Below are positions 19,594 through 29,437 of a stretch of 34,737 nt of DNA, piece by piece (positions within the stretch are counted from its first letter, which is position 1; each line of letters starts with the position of its first letter). A program made the position numbers and the translations under genes. The stretch comes from Kordiimonadaceae bacterium (GTDB lineage: Bacteria > Pseudomonadota > Alphaproteobacteria > Sphingomonadales > Emcibacteraceae), in NCBI GenBank assembly GCA_018699075.1, contig JABIPV010000087.1, forward strand, positions 1 to 34,737, written 5' to 3'. The notes under the pieces were generated by a model, which ran no database searches, was not told the origin of the DNA, and saw nothing but the letters and a program-made list of their open reading frames with translations.

Positions 19594-21177
19594 ATGTCTT
19601 CAACACCAGGAATTATCCAAAATGCCCTAGAAAGCAAAGCATGGCCTTTTCAAGAAGCTGAAAAATTAATCAAGCGTATGGAAAAATCTGGTATCAAAAA
19701 AGACTGTGTTGTATTTGAAACGGGCTATGGCCCTTCCGGTCTTCCACATATTGGAACTTTCGGCGAAGTAGCCCGCACAACCATGGTGAAAAAAGCCTAT
19801 GAACTTATTACTGGCCAAAAATCGAAGATAATTTGCTTTTCTGATGACATGGATGGTTTTCGTAAAGTACCAGATAATCTGCCTAACCAAGAAATGCTCG
19901 CAAAATATATCGGACTTCCACTAACGCAAGTTCCTGACCCATTTGGTACACACGAAAGTTTTGCCCACCACAACAACGCGCGTCTGATAAATTTTTTAGA
20001 TAATTTTGGTTTTGATTATGAATTTTCCAGCGCAACCGAAGTTTATAAGAGTGGCGCAATGGATGCTACATTGTTAAAAATGCTAGGCGCTTATGATAAT
20101 ATCATGAATGTTATTTTACCAACTCTTGGCGAGGAACGCCGAAAAACTTATAGTCCATTTCTACCAATATGTCCGCGCACAGGTGTGGTCTTACAATTAC
20201 CAATTATTAAGCGCGATTTAGATAAAGGCACAGTTACATACATAGACGAAGAAACCAAAGATGAAGTCGAAGTTCCTGTCACTGGTGGCCACTGCAAAAT
20301 GCAGTGGAAAGCCGATTGGGCAATGCGCTGGGTCGGGCTAGGGGTTGATTATGAAATGGCCGGAAAAGATTTAAGTGAAAGTGTGAAACTTTCATCGGCG
20401 ATCACACGTATTTTAAGAAGCACGCCGCCGGAAGGTCTAAGTTACGAACTGTTCTTAGATGAAAAAGGGGCAAAAATTTCTAAATCAAAAGGCAATGGCA
20501 TTTCGATGGAAGAATGGCTTAAATACGGTACTCAGGAAAGCCTTTCACTTTACATGTATCAATCTCCTCGCAAAGCAAAAAAACTCTATTTTGATGTTAT
20601 ACCGAAAACAGTAGATGAATATTTAAACCATTTGAGAAAATTCCCATCTTTAGAAGGCAAACAAAAATATGCCAGCCCCATTTGGCACATTCATCATGAA
20701 AATACGCCTGATGAAGAGGTCCCCGTGACGTTTGCATTATTGATAAATTTGGTAAGTGCCAGTAATGCTGAAAATAAAGAGACACTATGGGGATTTATCA
20801 GTAACTATTCCGAGGGGGCCACACCTGAAGAATATCCCCTTTTAGATCAACTGGTAGGATACGCGCTGGTTTATTACAATAATTTTGTTAAACCCAATAA
20901 GAATTATCGTGCCCCTACTCAAGAAGAAATGAGCGCTTTAAACTCTCTTAAAGAGGCAATAGAACAATTACCTGAAGGCACAGAAGCAGGGGATATACAA
21001 ACCGCTGTATTTTCTGTTGGCAAAGAACATAATTATGACAACTTACGAGAATGGTTTGGGGCTCTATATGAAATTTTGCTAGGGCAAAAAGAGGGCCCCA
21101 GGATGGGGTCGTTCATCACTTTATATGGAGTAGAGAAATTTATAGATCTTATTAATCACGCTCTTGTAAGACGTTAA
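19594..21177 (+). CDS. lysS: Lysyl-tRNA synthetase, class I
   Basis: HIGTFGE (HIGH-type), KISKSKGNG (KMSKS), FSDDMDGFRKVPDN and KMQWKADWAMRW are class I LysRS motifs. Confidence 0.96.
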   Translation: MSSTPGIIQNALESKAWPFQEAEKLIKRMEKSGIKKDCVVFETGYGPSGLPHIGTFGEVARTTMVKKAYELITGQKSKIICFSDDMDGFRKVPDNLPNQEMLAKYIGLPLTQVPDPFGTHESFAHHNNARLINFLDNFGFDYEFSSATEVYKSGAMDATLLKMLGAYDNIMNVILPTLGEERRKTYSPFLPICPRTGVVLQLPIIKRDLDKGTVTYIDEETKDEVEVPVTGGHCKMQWKADWAMRWVGLGVDYEMAGKDLSESVKLSSAITRILRSTPPEGLSYELFLDEKGAKISKSKGNGISMEEWLKYGTQESLSLYMYQSPRKAKKLYFDVIPKTVDEYLNHLRKFPSLEGKQKYASPIWHIHHENTPDEEVPVTFALLINLVSASNAENKETLWGFISNYSEGATPEEYPLLDQLVGYALVYYNNFVKPNKNYRAPTQEEMSALNSLKEAIEQLPEGTEAGDIQTAVFSVGKEHNYDNLREWFGALYEILLGQKEGPRMGSFITLYGVEKFIDLINHALVRR

Positions 21178-21330
21178 CATCGAATATTTGAAGTAATTTC
21201 GAGCTTATCACTCTATATAATTGAAACAATTAACCTAATTCATTAAAATATTACACTCCATTAATGCTACATTAATTTTTCTTCTGTAGATTGCATGACA
21301 TAAATAGCTATTTGGGGGCTAGAGGAAGAA

Positions 21331-21975
21331 ATGTATAAATTAAATTATAGAAATTTCTGGAAACGGATGTTTGACCTAATAAGCTCGATTTTGATCTTAT
21401 TGGTTATTTCGCCTTTACTATTATTTTTTGTTATCCTCATCCGCTTTAAAATGGGCAGCCCAATCTTTTACACTCAAGATAGATTAGGTTATAACGGCGA
21501 AACATTTAAAATCTGGAAATTCAGAAGCATGACAAATTGCCTGGATGAAAATGGCGCTTTGCGTGAAGACGAATTTCGCCTTACTAGATTTGGTAAACTT
21601 TTACGTGATTGGAGCATTGATGAGCTTCCACAATTATGGAATGTGGTAAACGGTGATATGAGCCTCATTGGACCACGCCCGTTAATTGCTGAATATGCAT
21701 CAAGATATACTTCAGAACAAATGCGTCGTCATGAAGTATGCCCCGGCATTAGCGGCTGGGCACAAATCACTGGTCGCAACACGATCAACTGGAACCAGAA
21801 ATTCAAACTAGATGTATGGTATGTAGATCATTGTAATTTGATACTCGATTTAAAAATTCTATTATCTACTATTCCGCTCGTACTCTTAAGAGCAGGCATT
21901 ACAGCTGAAGACCATGCAACGATGCCAAAGTGGTCCGGTAACGAAGAACAAAAAAGCAATTCTCTCTCTGAATAA
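21331..21975 (+). CDS. Monotopic sugar transferase (bacterial phosphoglycosyl transferase family)
   Basis: KRMFDLISSILILLVISPLLL, GSPIFYTQDRLGYNGETFKIWKFRSM, DELPQLWNVVNGDMSLIGPRPLI, CPGISGWAQITGRN. Confidence 0.95.
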   Translation: MYKLNYRNFWKRMFDLISSILILLVISPLLLFFVILIRFKMGSPIFYTQDRLGYNGETFKIWKFRSMTNCLDENGALREDEFRLTRFGKLLRDWSIDELPQLWNVVNGDMSLIGPRPLIAEYASRYTSEQMRRHEVCPGISGWAQITGRNTINWNQKFKLDVWYVDHCNLILDLKILLSTIPLVLLRAGITAEDHATMPKWSGNEEQKSNSLSE

Positions 21976-22049
21976 TTTTAATCCAGTTCATTAAATGATA
22001 ACAATCAGAAAATAACCCAATTTGGTTAAATAAATTATTTAACCACGCT

Positions 22050-22469
22050 TTATTCATTAATATTTTTACCGCGTAATTTTTTAATATTCCCTTTGCGTTT
22101 TTTGCCTTCTATTCTTTTTACTTTTGAAGAATAGCTGGGTTTAGTTTTTTTACGTTTTTTCGGAACAATAGTTGCTTGTTTTAGCAATTCAACAAGCCTT
22201 TGAATTGCATCTTCTTTATTTCTTATTTGGGAACGAGTTCCGTTCGCCGTAATTATAATGACCCCTTCAGCCGTCATGCGTTGACCAGATAATTTTTTTA
22301 ACCTCACAAATAAGTCTTCATTAAATGCCGGATTATCCTTTGCTTTAAATCTTATTTGAACGGCACTTTCGACTTTATTAACATGTTGACCGCCAGGACC
22401 GGGGGAGCGTATAAATCGCACATCTATATCGTCTTCATCGATTTGAATATTTTGTGTTATCTTTAACAT
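22050..22469 (-). CDS. arfB: Alternative ribosome-rescue factor ArfB (YaeJ-like peptidyl-tRNA hydrolase)
   Basis: RSPGPGGQHVNKVESAVQIRF GGQ motif; Lys/Arg-rich C-terminal tail. Confidence 0.95.
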   Translation of the reverse strand: MLKITQNIQIDEDDIDVRFIRSPGPGGQHVNKVESAVQIRFKAKDNPAFNEDLFVRLKKLSGQRMTAEGVIIITANGTRSQIRNKEDAIQRLVELLKQATIVPKKRKKTKPSYSSKVKRIEGKKRKGNIKKLRGKNINE

Positions 22470-22559
22470 TTAACAAAACCTTGGCTGATATAAATTTTTT
22501 ATTCGTCTTCGTCCGCTTAAAAGATTATGATGCGTCAAAAATAAACTCAGGAGAACCTA

Positions 22560-25282
22560 ATGAGGGTTATAGTCACTTCATTTTTTATCATAATACACTT
22601 TGGTCCAATACGGCATGGTCGGATGATACGCCAAAGATTGAATTTGAGCAATATACCCTTAAAAACGGTCTTACCGTTGTTATTCATGAAGATCATAAAG
22701 CGCCAATTATTGCTGTGAACGTATGGTATCATGTGGGCTCGAAGGATGAACCGGAGCAAAAAAGTGGCTTTGCGCATTTATTTGAACATCTCATGTTTAA
22801 TGGTAGTGAGAATTACGACGATGATTTTTTTAAACCCCTTCAAGAAATCGGCGCAAGCCGCATAAATGGCACTACATCCCGTGATCGAACAAATTATTAT
22901 CAAACAGTACCTGTGGGCGGCCTTGACCGAATTTTATGGATGGAATCTGATCGCATGGGACATCTTCTTGGGGCACTTGCCCAAGACAAACTTGATGAAC
23001 AGCGTGATGTCGTTAAGAACGAAAAACGTGAAGGAGAAAACCGTCCCGGTGGCAGACTTTTTTATAAAATATATGAAGGTGTTTATCCTTATGATCACCC
23101 CTATCACCATTCAACCATCGGATCCATGGATGATCTGGACAACGCATCACTCGATGATGTTAAAGCTTGGTTTAAAGAATATTACGGACCCAATAATGCC
23201 GTCGTGGTATTAAGTGGTGATATTGATGTAGAAACATCAAAGCCCTTAATGGAAAAATATTTTGGTGATATTCCAGCAAGTCCACCAATGGGACATAAAA
23301 CCTCATGGGTGCCAACGCGTGAAAACAACAGTTACGAAGTTATGCAAGATCATGTACCACAGACATATCTTACTTGGTCATGGGCGATACCGGGACGCAC
23401 AACAAAAGAATTTGCTGAACTTGAAATCGCGGCCGATATATTTGGAGGAGGGCGCAATTCAAAGCTTTATAAAAACCTTGTCCATGAGCAAGAGCGCATT
23501 AATAGCGGTTCAGCATCCGTAATTCCCGGTGAACTTTCCAGTATCTTTATGATTTCTGCTGAACTTAAATACGGAGAAGATGTTAAAGAAATAGACCGTA
23601 TTATACAGCAAATGTGGGCAGATTTTCTTGCCAAAGGGCCAACAAAAAAAGAATTAAACCGCGTTAAGGCCAGCATCGAAACCAGCATGATCCGTGCCAT
23701 GGAGAGTATTTCAAGCAAAGGACAAGTGCTTGCCAGCGGGGCAATATATGCTGGAGACCCCGGTTTCATTCATCAAAAGCAAGCATGGCAGAATGCATCA
23801 ACGACAAAAGATATTAAAAATGTCACTGGAAAATGGCTTACCAAAGGCTTCTTCCAACTTAATTTAGAGCCTTACGGCACTTTTAAAGTAACGGAAACCT
23901 CAGCTGACCGAAGCAAAATGCCCGGTCTTACATCACAGTCAAATATTAAATTGCCCCCGCTTCAACATGCAACTTTAAATAATGGCCTTAAAGTAACACT
24001 CGCAGAACGCCATAGTGTTCCGGTTGTAAATATGTCCATTCGTTTTGACGCAGGAAGGGTAACAGATCATACCTCAAAAGATGGTATAGCCTCTTTCACT
24101 TTTGGCAATATGAATGAAGGGACCAAATCACTTCCGTCCCTTGAATTTGATGACAAAAAAACCATGCTTGGCGCCCGCATTGGATTTGGTAATGGTTTGG
24201 ATAGCTCAAACATTAGTTTATCTGCTCTAAAAAAGAACTTGGGCGCATCGATCGATCTTTGGGCGGATGTCGTGCAAAACCCTGCATTTAATCCTGTTGA
24301 TATTGAACGTGATCGCTCACTAACATTAGCATCACTTGAAAATGCAAAAATGAGCCCCAACAGTATCGCAAGCAACCTTTTATCCACCTTACTTTATGGT
24401 CCCGACCATGTTTATAGCGGTAAAACCATTGCGCAAAAAGAAGAAGCCATTAAGAAAATATCAAGACAAGACCTGATTGATTTTCATGAACTTTGGATCC
24501 GTCCTGATAACGCCATCATCTATGTCGTCGGTGATGTGACCATTGAAGAAATAACTGAGGAGCTTAATAAGTCTTTTGGCAGTTGGAAAAATCCCGAACG
24601 TATGAAGGGTAAAAAGAACCTTACAGATGCAAAATATGCTGATAAAACCCGTATCATACTCGTGGATAAGCCAGAAGCGGTTCAGTCCATTATCATAGCC
24701 GCCCAGCTGGTGTCTTCATCAACGGACGATAATGCCTTTAACATTAACGCCATGAATAGCGTTCTTGGCGGTGAGTTCACCTCACGTATCAACATGAATT
24801 TAAGAGAAGACAAAGGTTGGTCCTACGGGGCAGGCAGTTCTATTAGCCAAGCCATTAGACAACGATCTTTTAGAATAAGTACATCTGTGCAATCAGATAA
24901 AACCGCCGCAAGTATGGCGGAAATCGTCAAAGAAATTAAAGAGTATCAGTCTAGTAACCCACCAAGCAAAGAAGAACTTTCATTAATGGTAAAAGGAAAG
25001 ACTTTACCACTTCCAGGTCGTTTTGCCACCAACGGAAGCCTGCTTTCCTATATAATGACAAATGAACATTATAATCGTCCTTATAATTATGCTGAAAGCT
25101 TAGCGGGGAAATACGCCGCCTTAACGCCTGAACTTTTAAGTCAAACGGCGAAGGAGACGTTAAGGCCAGATGCTATGACTTGGGTAATTGTCGGCGATTT
25201 AAAAATTATTGAACAAAATATTCGTGATTTAAATCTTGGTGATGTTGAGGTTTGGGACGCCAACGGCAATATTGTCAATTAA
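22560..25282 (+). CDS. M16-family zinc metallopeptidase (two tandem M16 units); N-terminus apparently frame-disrupted
   Basis: HLFEHLMF (HxxEH), downstream NEKREGENRPGG, two repeat units. The body is in the frame of the listed ORF (GTG at 22454, no SD, overlaps arfB). The only convincing SD/ATG (AGGAGA 22549-22554, ATG 22560) is in another frame. Confidence 0.85.
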
Positions 25283-25293
25283 AAGGAATAAGT

Positions 25294-26415
25294 ATGAATT
25301 TATTAAAATACATAATCCTCAGCTTCACTTTGTTATTAACCCCAAGTGTCGCCCAAGATAATCCCGAGCTTGACGGCGAAATGGCGCGCGCTTTGATAAA
25401 AGTGACTGATAACATAGTGCCGGGAATATCTGTTGCTATTGCTAATTCCGATGGTGTCGTTTGGTCAGGAACATCTGGTTATTCAAATATTGAAGAACAA
25501 AATTCTGTTTCGCAAAGTCATCTATTTGGCATTGGCGATTTAAGTAATTATTATTTGGCAGCGGTATTATTCCAAATGGCCGAAGAGAAAATGCTTGATT
25601 TAAATGCCACGCCCCAATCAATCCTTGGTGAAAAAGTAAGCCATATTGAAAACGCAGATAGCGCAACGCTTTACCAGCTTCTTAATCACACAAGCGGCAT
25701 TTATTCGTGGGCAGAAGATAAAAGCTGGCGTAGAAGAGGGCGCGGTGTCCAGATGAACCCACGTTATCGCTGGGAAAAAGATGAAGTCTTAAAATATATT
25801 TCTAAAGACAGACACCCGGCAAACAATAAACCTGGTGAAGCATATGCCTATTCAAAAAGTAATTACACTTTGCTCGGACTTATTATTGAACAGGTTTCTG
25901 GCGGTGTCATAGAAGATCAAGTAAGAAATAGAATTTTAGACCCTTTGGGCTTAAGTGATACATATTATCATACATACGAAGTCGTACCTTACGGTCAATT
26001 AATCGGGAGCTACCACCTCGCGACAAGTCAATTTATTTCAGAAGTTGGTATAAATTCCAAATTTGAATTTGGCCAAGATGATTTGATCAACACTTCTAAC
26101 GCCAGTCTTTCAGCAGAAGGCATAGGCGGCGGTATAGTTACCACGCCGCGCGATTTGGTTCTTTTTGCCTCGGCACTTCGAAATGGAAAAATTTTAAATG
26201 AACAATCCATGAAGCTTTTTAATGTTGGAAACAACCATTCCCAAAGTGATATTTTAGGTTTTACAGCTGACATGCACTGGTTAGAAAACAAACTAACCAT
26301 TGTTTCTTTTATTAATTTAGGAACCGTAAATAGTGGTGATAGTGAAACATCAACACTATTAAATTCCTATATGGATAAGATACTTCTACCCATTGCTAGA
26401 AAATATGCTAAATAG
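25294..26415 (+). CDS. Beta-lactamase-fold serine-hydrolase-like protein, predicted inactive
   Basis: Signal peptide MNLLKYIILSFTLLLTPSVAQ (ATG 25294 preferred over 25252). Overall class C/esterase layout (LYQLLNHTSGIYSW, PGEAYAYSKSNYTLLGLIIEQVSG), but the SxxK position reads GDLSN and YSN reads YSK. Confidence 0.82.
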   Translation: MNLLKYIILSFTLLLTPSVAQDNPELDGEMARALIKVTDNIVPGISVAIANSDGVVWSGTSGYSNIEEQNSVSQSHLFGIGDLSNYYLAAVLFQMAEEKMLDLNATPQSILGEKVSHIENADSATLYQLLNHTSGIYSWAEDKSWRRRGRGVQMNPRYRWEKDEVLKYISKDRHPANNKPGEAYAYSKSNYTLLGLIIEQVSGGVIEDQVRNRILDPLGLSDTYYHTYEVVPYGQLIGSYHLATSQFISEVGINSKFEFGQDDLINTSNASLSAEGIGGGIVTTPRDLVLFASALRNGKILNEQSMKLFNVGNNHSQSDILGFTADMHWLENKLTIVSFINLGTVNSGDSETSTLLNSYMDKILLPIARKYAK

Positions 26416-26448
26416 GCCTTCAAAATATATTCATTTAGGATCTAAGGC

Positions 26449-27495
26449 ATGACGGCAAGTAATAAAATCACCATCACCACTCCTGATGATTGGCATCTTC
26501 ATGTGCGTGACCAGGAATTCTTATCGTCAGTATTGCCCGATTCAGCAAAACGTTTTGCGCGTGCGATTATAATGCCTAATTTAACGGATCCTGTAACCAC
26601 TACAGATCGTGCCGAAGAATACCGTAACCGAATAATAGATGCGCTTCCAAATGAATATAAGCTCACCTTTGAACCATTAATGACACTTTATCTAACCAAT
26701 CGAACAAATGCGTCTGAAATTAAGAAAGCCATCAATAGCGGTTTTGTCCACGCCGTAAAATGGTATCCTGCAGGCGCCACCACCAATTCATCGCAGGGTG
26801 TGAGCGATATTGTCGCTTGTTACGAAGTTTTAGAAACCATGCAAGAAGAAGGAATGCCACTTCTTGTTCACGGTGAAGTAACCGATCCCAATGTTGATAT
26901 ATTTGACCGGGAAAAAGTATTCATTGACCAATTCCTAACGAATATCATTAAAAACTTTCCTAAATTAAAAGTTGTGTTTGAACATATTACCACTGAACAT
27001 GCTGTAACATTAGTTGAAAGCGCATCGAGTAATGTAGCCGCGACCATTACCGCCCATCATATGTTGCTAAACAGAAATGCGCTTTTTAAAGGCGGCATAC
27101 GACCTCATCATTATTGCCTGCCAGTACTTAAAAGAGAAGAACACAGAAAAGCTCTGATTAAAGCCGCGACAAGTGGCAGTCAAAAATTCTTCCTCGGTAC
27201 GGATAGTGCGCCACACACAAAAAATACCAAGGAAAATGCCTGTGGCTGCGCCGGAATTTATACGGCCCATGGCGGTATTGAGTTTTATGCGGAAATCTTT
27301 GATAAAGCGGACGCTTTAAATAAATTAGAAGCATTTGCCAGTTTTAACGGACCCGATTTTTACGGCTTACCGCGCAATAAAAGTAAAATCACTCTCACAA
27401 GAAAACAAACGGATATAGCCGATACATTCCCCTTTGGAGATGAGGTTTGCGTGCCCTTTAGAGCAGGTGAGAAACTTGCCTGGTCAATTGATTAA
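26449..27495 (+). CDS. pyrC: Dihydroorotase
   Basis: TPDDWHLHVRD, MPNLTDPVTT, VKWYPAGATTNSS, LLVHGEV, FEHITT, FLGTDSAPH. Confidence 0.96.
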   Translation: MTASNKITITTPDDWHLHVRDQEFLSSVLPDSAKRFARAIIMPNLTDPVTTTDRAEEYRNRIIDALPNEYKLTFEPLMTLYLTNRTNASEIKKAINSGFVHAVKWYPAGATTNSSQGVSDIVACYEVLETMQEEGMPLLVHGEVTDPNVDIFDREKVFIDQFLTNIIKNFPKLKVVFEHITTEHAVTLVESASSNVAATITAHHMLLNRNALFKGGIRPHHYCLPVLKREEHRKALIKAATSGSQKFFLGTDSAPHTKNTKENACGCAGIYTAHGGIEFYAEIFDKADALNKLEAFASFNGPDFYGLPRNKSKITLTRKQTDIADTFPFGDEVCVPFRAGEKLAWSID

Positions 27496-28562
27496 TAATA
27501 TAAATCAACTACTTTATGAACAATATCTAACGTACTAAATTCCCCACCTTGATCACGGTTGGTTAGGATCACGGCGGTGAAATTCTTAGCCGGAATACGG
27601 TATAAAATATTTCTAAAGCCTATAGAGCTGCCTGTATGATATAAAATATCCATCTCTTTATATTTTTCAATACGCCAACCAAAACCATAATCGATCATTT
27701 CACCGTCATTATTTTTTTGATTAGTAAAAGCCATATCAAGATAATTTTTACTGATAAGTTTTTCCGTATATAATGCCTGGTCCCATTTAAAAAGATCTTC
27801 TAAATTTGTATATATTCCGCCGTCACCAAGCACAGCACTAAAGCTGCTTTGATCCGTCAATAATATACCCTCATCTTCAATAGTATATCCAAATGCACGG
27901 TTAGGAACTTCATTAATTCCATTCTCATATGCAAGTGAAGTGGACATGTCGAGAGGTTCAAAAATATTTACCCTAAGATAATCCCGAAATGCCATACCCG
28001 TTATTTTTTCCAACACTTGGGTAAGCATTGCATAGGCCGTATTACTATATTGGTATTTGTCACCCACTGGAAAATATGTTTCTTCAATTCCCATCATATA
28101 ATTTAAAACATCTTTATCCTTAACCTGTCTGGTTTGCGAAGACGGCACCATATCCTCGTAATCCCAAAGGCCCGAAGTATGTTGCAACAGGTGCTTTATA
28201 GTAATGGCTTCACCGTAGCTTGGAAAATCAGGAAAAACATCCGTCAAATTGGTTGCCAATGAAAGCTGACCTTTTTCTATAAGCTGTAAGATGCTCATAG
28301 ACGTGAATTGTTTTGTAACCGACGCAAGGCGGAAATTTGTTTTAGACGTCACAGGTATATTTTGCTCAAAGTCAGCTATTCCATACCCTTTTTGAACAAT
28401 GGTCTCTCCGTCTTGAATGATCATCAGCGCCGCACCGGGCATATCTGAAGAATTATAAGGATTAAATATTTGATCAATTTGCTTCATATTATCCACATCT
28501 TCATTCTCTGCCCCACATGATGCCAAAATTAAAGATGATAAAACCAATACTAATTTCTTCAT
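27492..28562 (-). CDS. Serine hydrolase (beta-lactamase class C-like), lipoprotein
   Basis: Lipobox MKKLVLVLSSLILASC (ATG at 28562 preferred over 28601); ASVTKQF (SxxK), YSNTAY (YxN), YHTGSSIGF (HTG) all present. Confidence 0.93.
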   Translation of the reverse strand: MKKLVLVLSSLILASCGAENEDVDNMKQIDQIFNPYNSSDMPGAALMIIQDGETIVQKGYGIADFEQNIPVTSKTNFRLASVTKQFTSMSILQLIEKGQLSLATNLTDVFPDFPSYGEAITIKHLLQHTSGLWDYEDMVPSSQTRQVKDKDVLNYMMGIEETYFPVGDKYQYSNTAYAMLTQVLEKITGMAFRDYLRVNIFEPLDMSTSLAYENGINEVPNRAFGYTIEDEGILLTDQSSFSAVLGDGGIYTNLEDLFKWDQALYTEKLISKNYLDMAFTNQKNNDGEMIDYGFGWRIEKYKEMDILYHTGSSIGFRNILYRIPAKNFTAVILTNRDQGGEFSTLDIVHKVVDLYY

Positions 28563-28573
28563 CGTTCTTTCCC

Positions 28574-29428
28574 TTAAATTGTTAAATAGCCGCTGTAACA
28601 ATATTCCGCTGGTCCAGACATTACAGCCAAGGTATTATCTTTATATGTAATCTTAAGTGTACCACCAGGCATTTCAACATAAACAAAATCTAAATGATGA
28701 ACATAGCCCCGCGCACGAGCGGCGGCGACCGCTGCGCAGGCCCCACTACCGCAACCCATTGTCAGCATTCCCGGGCGTTCCCAAACTTGAAGTTTGATAT
28801 GAGTATCATCGATAATTTCAGCTGAACCCACATTGATGGATTGGGGAAATAAGGGATTATTTTGAACTTTTGGACCTTCGGCTCTTAATAATTCCGAATT
28901 AAATTTTTCAACGAAATAAACCAGATGCGGGTTACCCACATTGACAGCAACGGCATTTTCACCCAGCTCGCACGCCACATTCACATTGAGAGTATCAGCA
29001 TTTTCGGCTAAAGGTATTTTATCCCATTCAAATGAAATATGGCCCATTTCCACGCTAATATTATCACCTTCTTTTGAACAATTTAAAATCTGAAAATTTA
29101 TTTCTAGGCCCATTTCGTCAAGACCCGCTTCTTCAAATAATAGCTTGGCAACGCAGCGCGTAGCATTACCGCAAGCTTCTGCCTCTTCCCCATCAGGATT
29201 ATATATGCGCACCCGGGCATATGCACCTTCGCCCGCATCGCTTACGGGTTCAATGACCATCAATTGTTCTGCGCCGGGACCCGTTTCAATATCACATATA
29301 GATACGATTTCTGAAATAGACGGTTTAAAGGGCTGAGTGCGACCGTCAACGATTACAAAATGATTTCGTAATCCTTGCATTTTCACAAAAGGGCGACCAG
29401 TAGGTGCTATACCAAGCCAATTTTTCAT
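28574..29428 (-). CDS. dapF: Diaminopimelate epimerase
   Basis: MQGLRNHFVIVDG, EACGNATRCVAKLL, NPHLVYFVE, GCGSGACAAVAAARARG. Confidence 0.95.
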   Translation of the reverse strand: MKNWLGIAPTGRPFVKMQGLRNHFVIVDGRTQPFKPSISEIVSICDIETGPGAEQLMVIEPVSDAGEGAYARVRIYNPDGEEAEACGNATRCVAKLLFEEAGLDEMGLEINFQILNCSKEGDNISVEMGHISFEWDKIPLAENADTLNVNVACELGENAVAVNVGNPHLVYFVEKFNSELLRAEGPKVQNNPLFPQSINVGSAEIIDDTHIKLQVWERPGMLTMGCGSGACAAVAAARARGYVHHLDFVYVEMPGGTLKITYKDNTLAVMSGPAEYCYSGYLTI

Positions 29429-29437
29429 TTTCTTCTT

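Noticed and set aside
22560-22700. Programmed -1 frameshifting at CATTTTTTATC in the M16 gene
   Set aside because: The T6 run is not in the canonical X XXY YYZ phase and the product would lack a good signal peptide; an indel or sequencing error is a simpler explanation.
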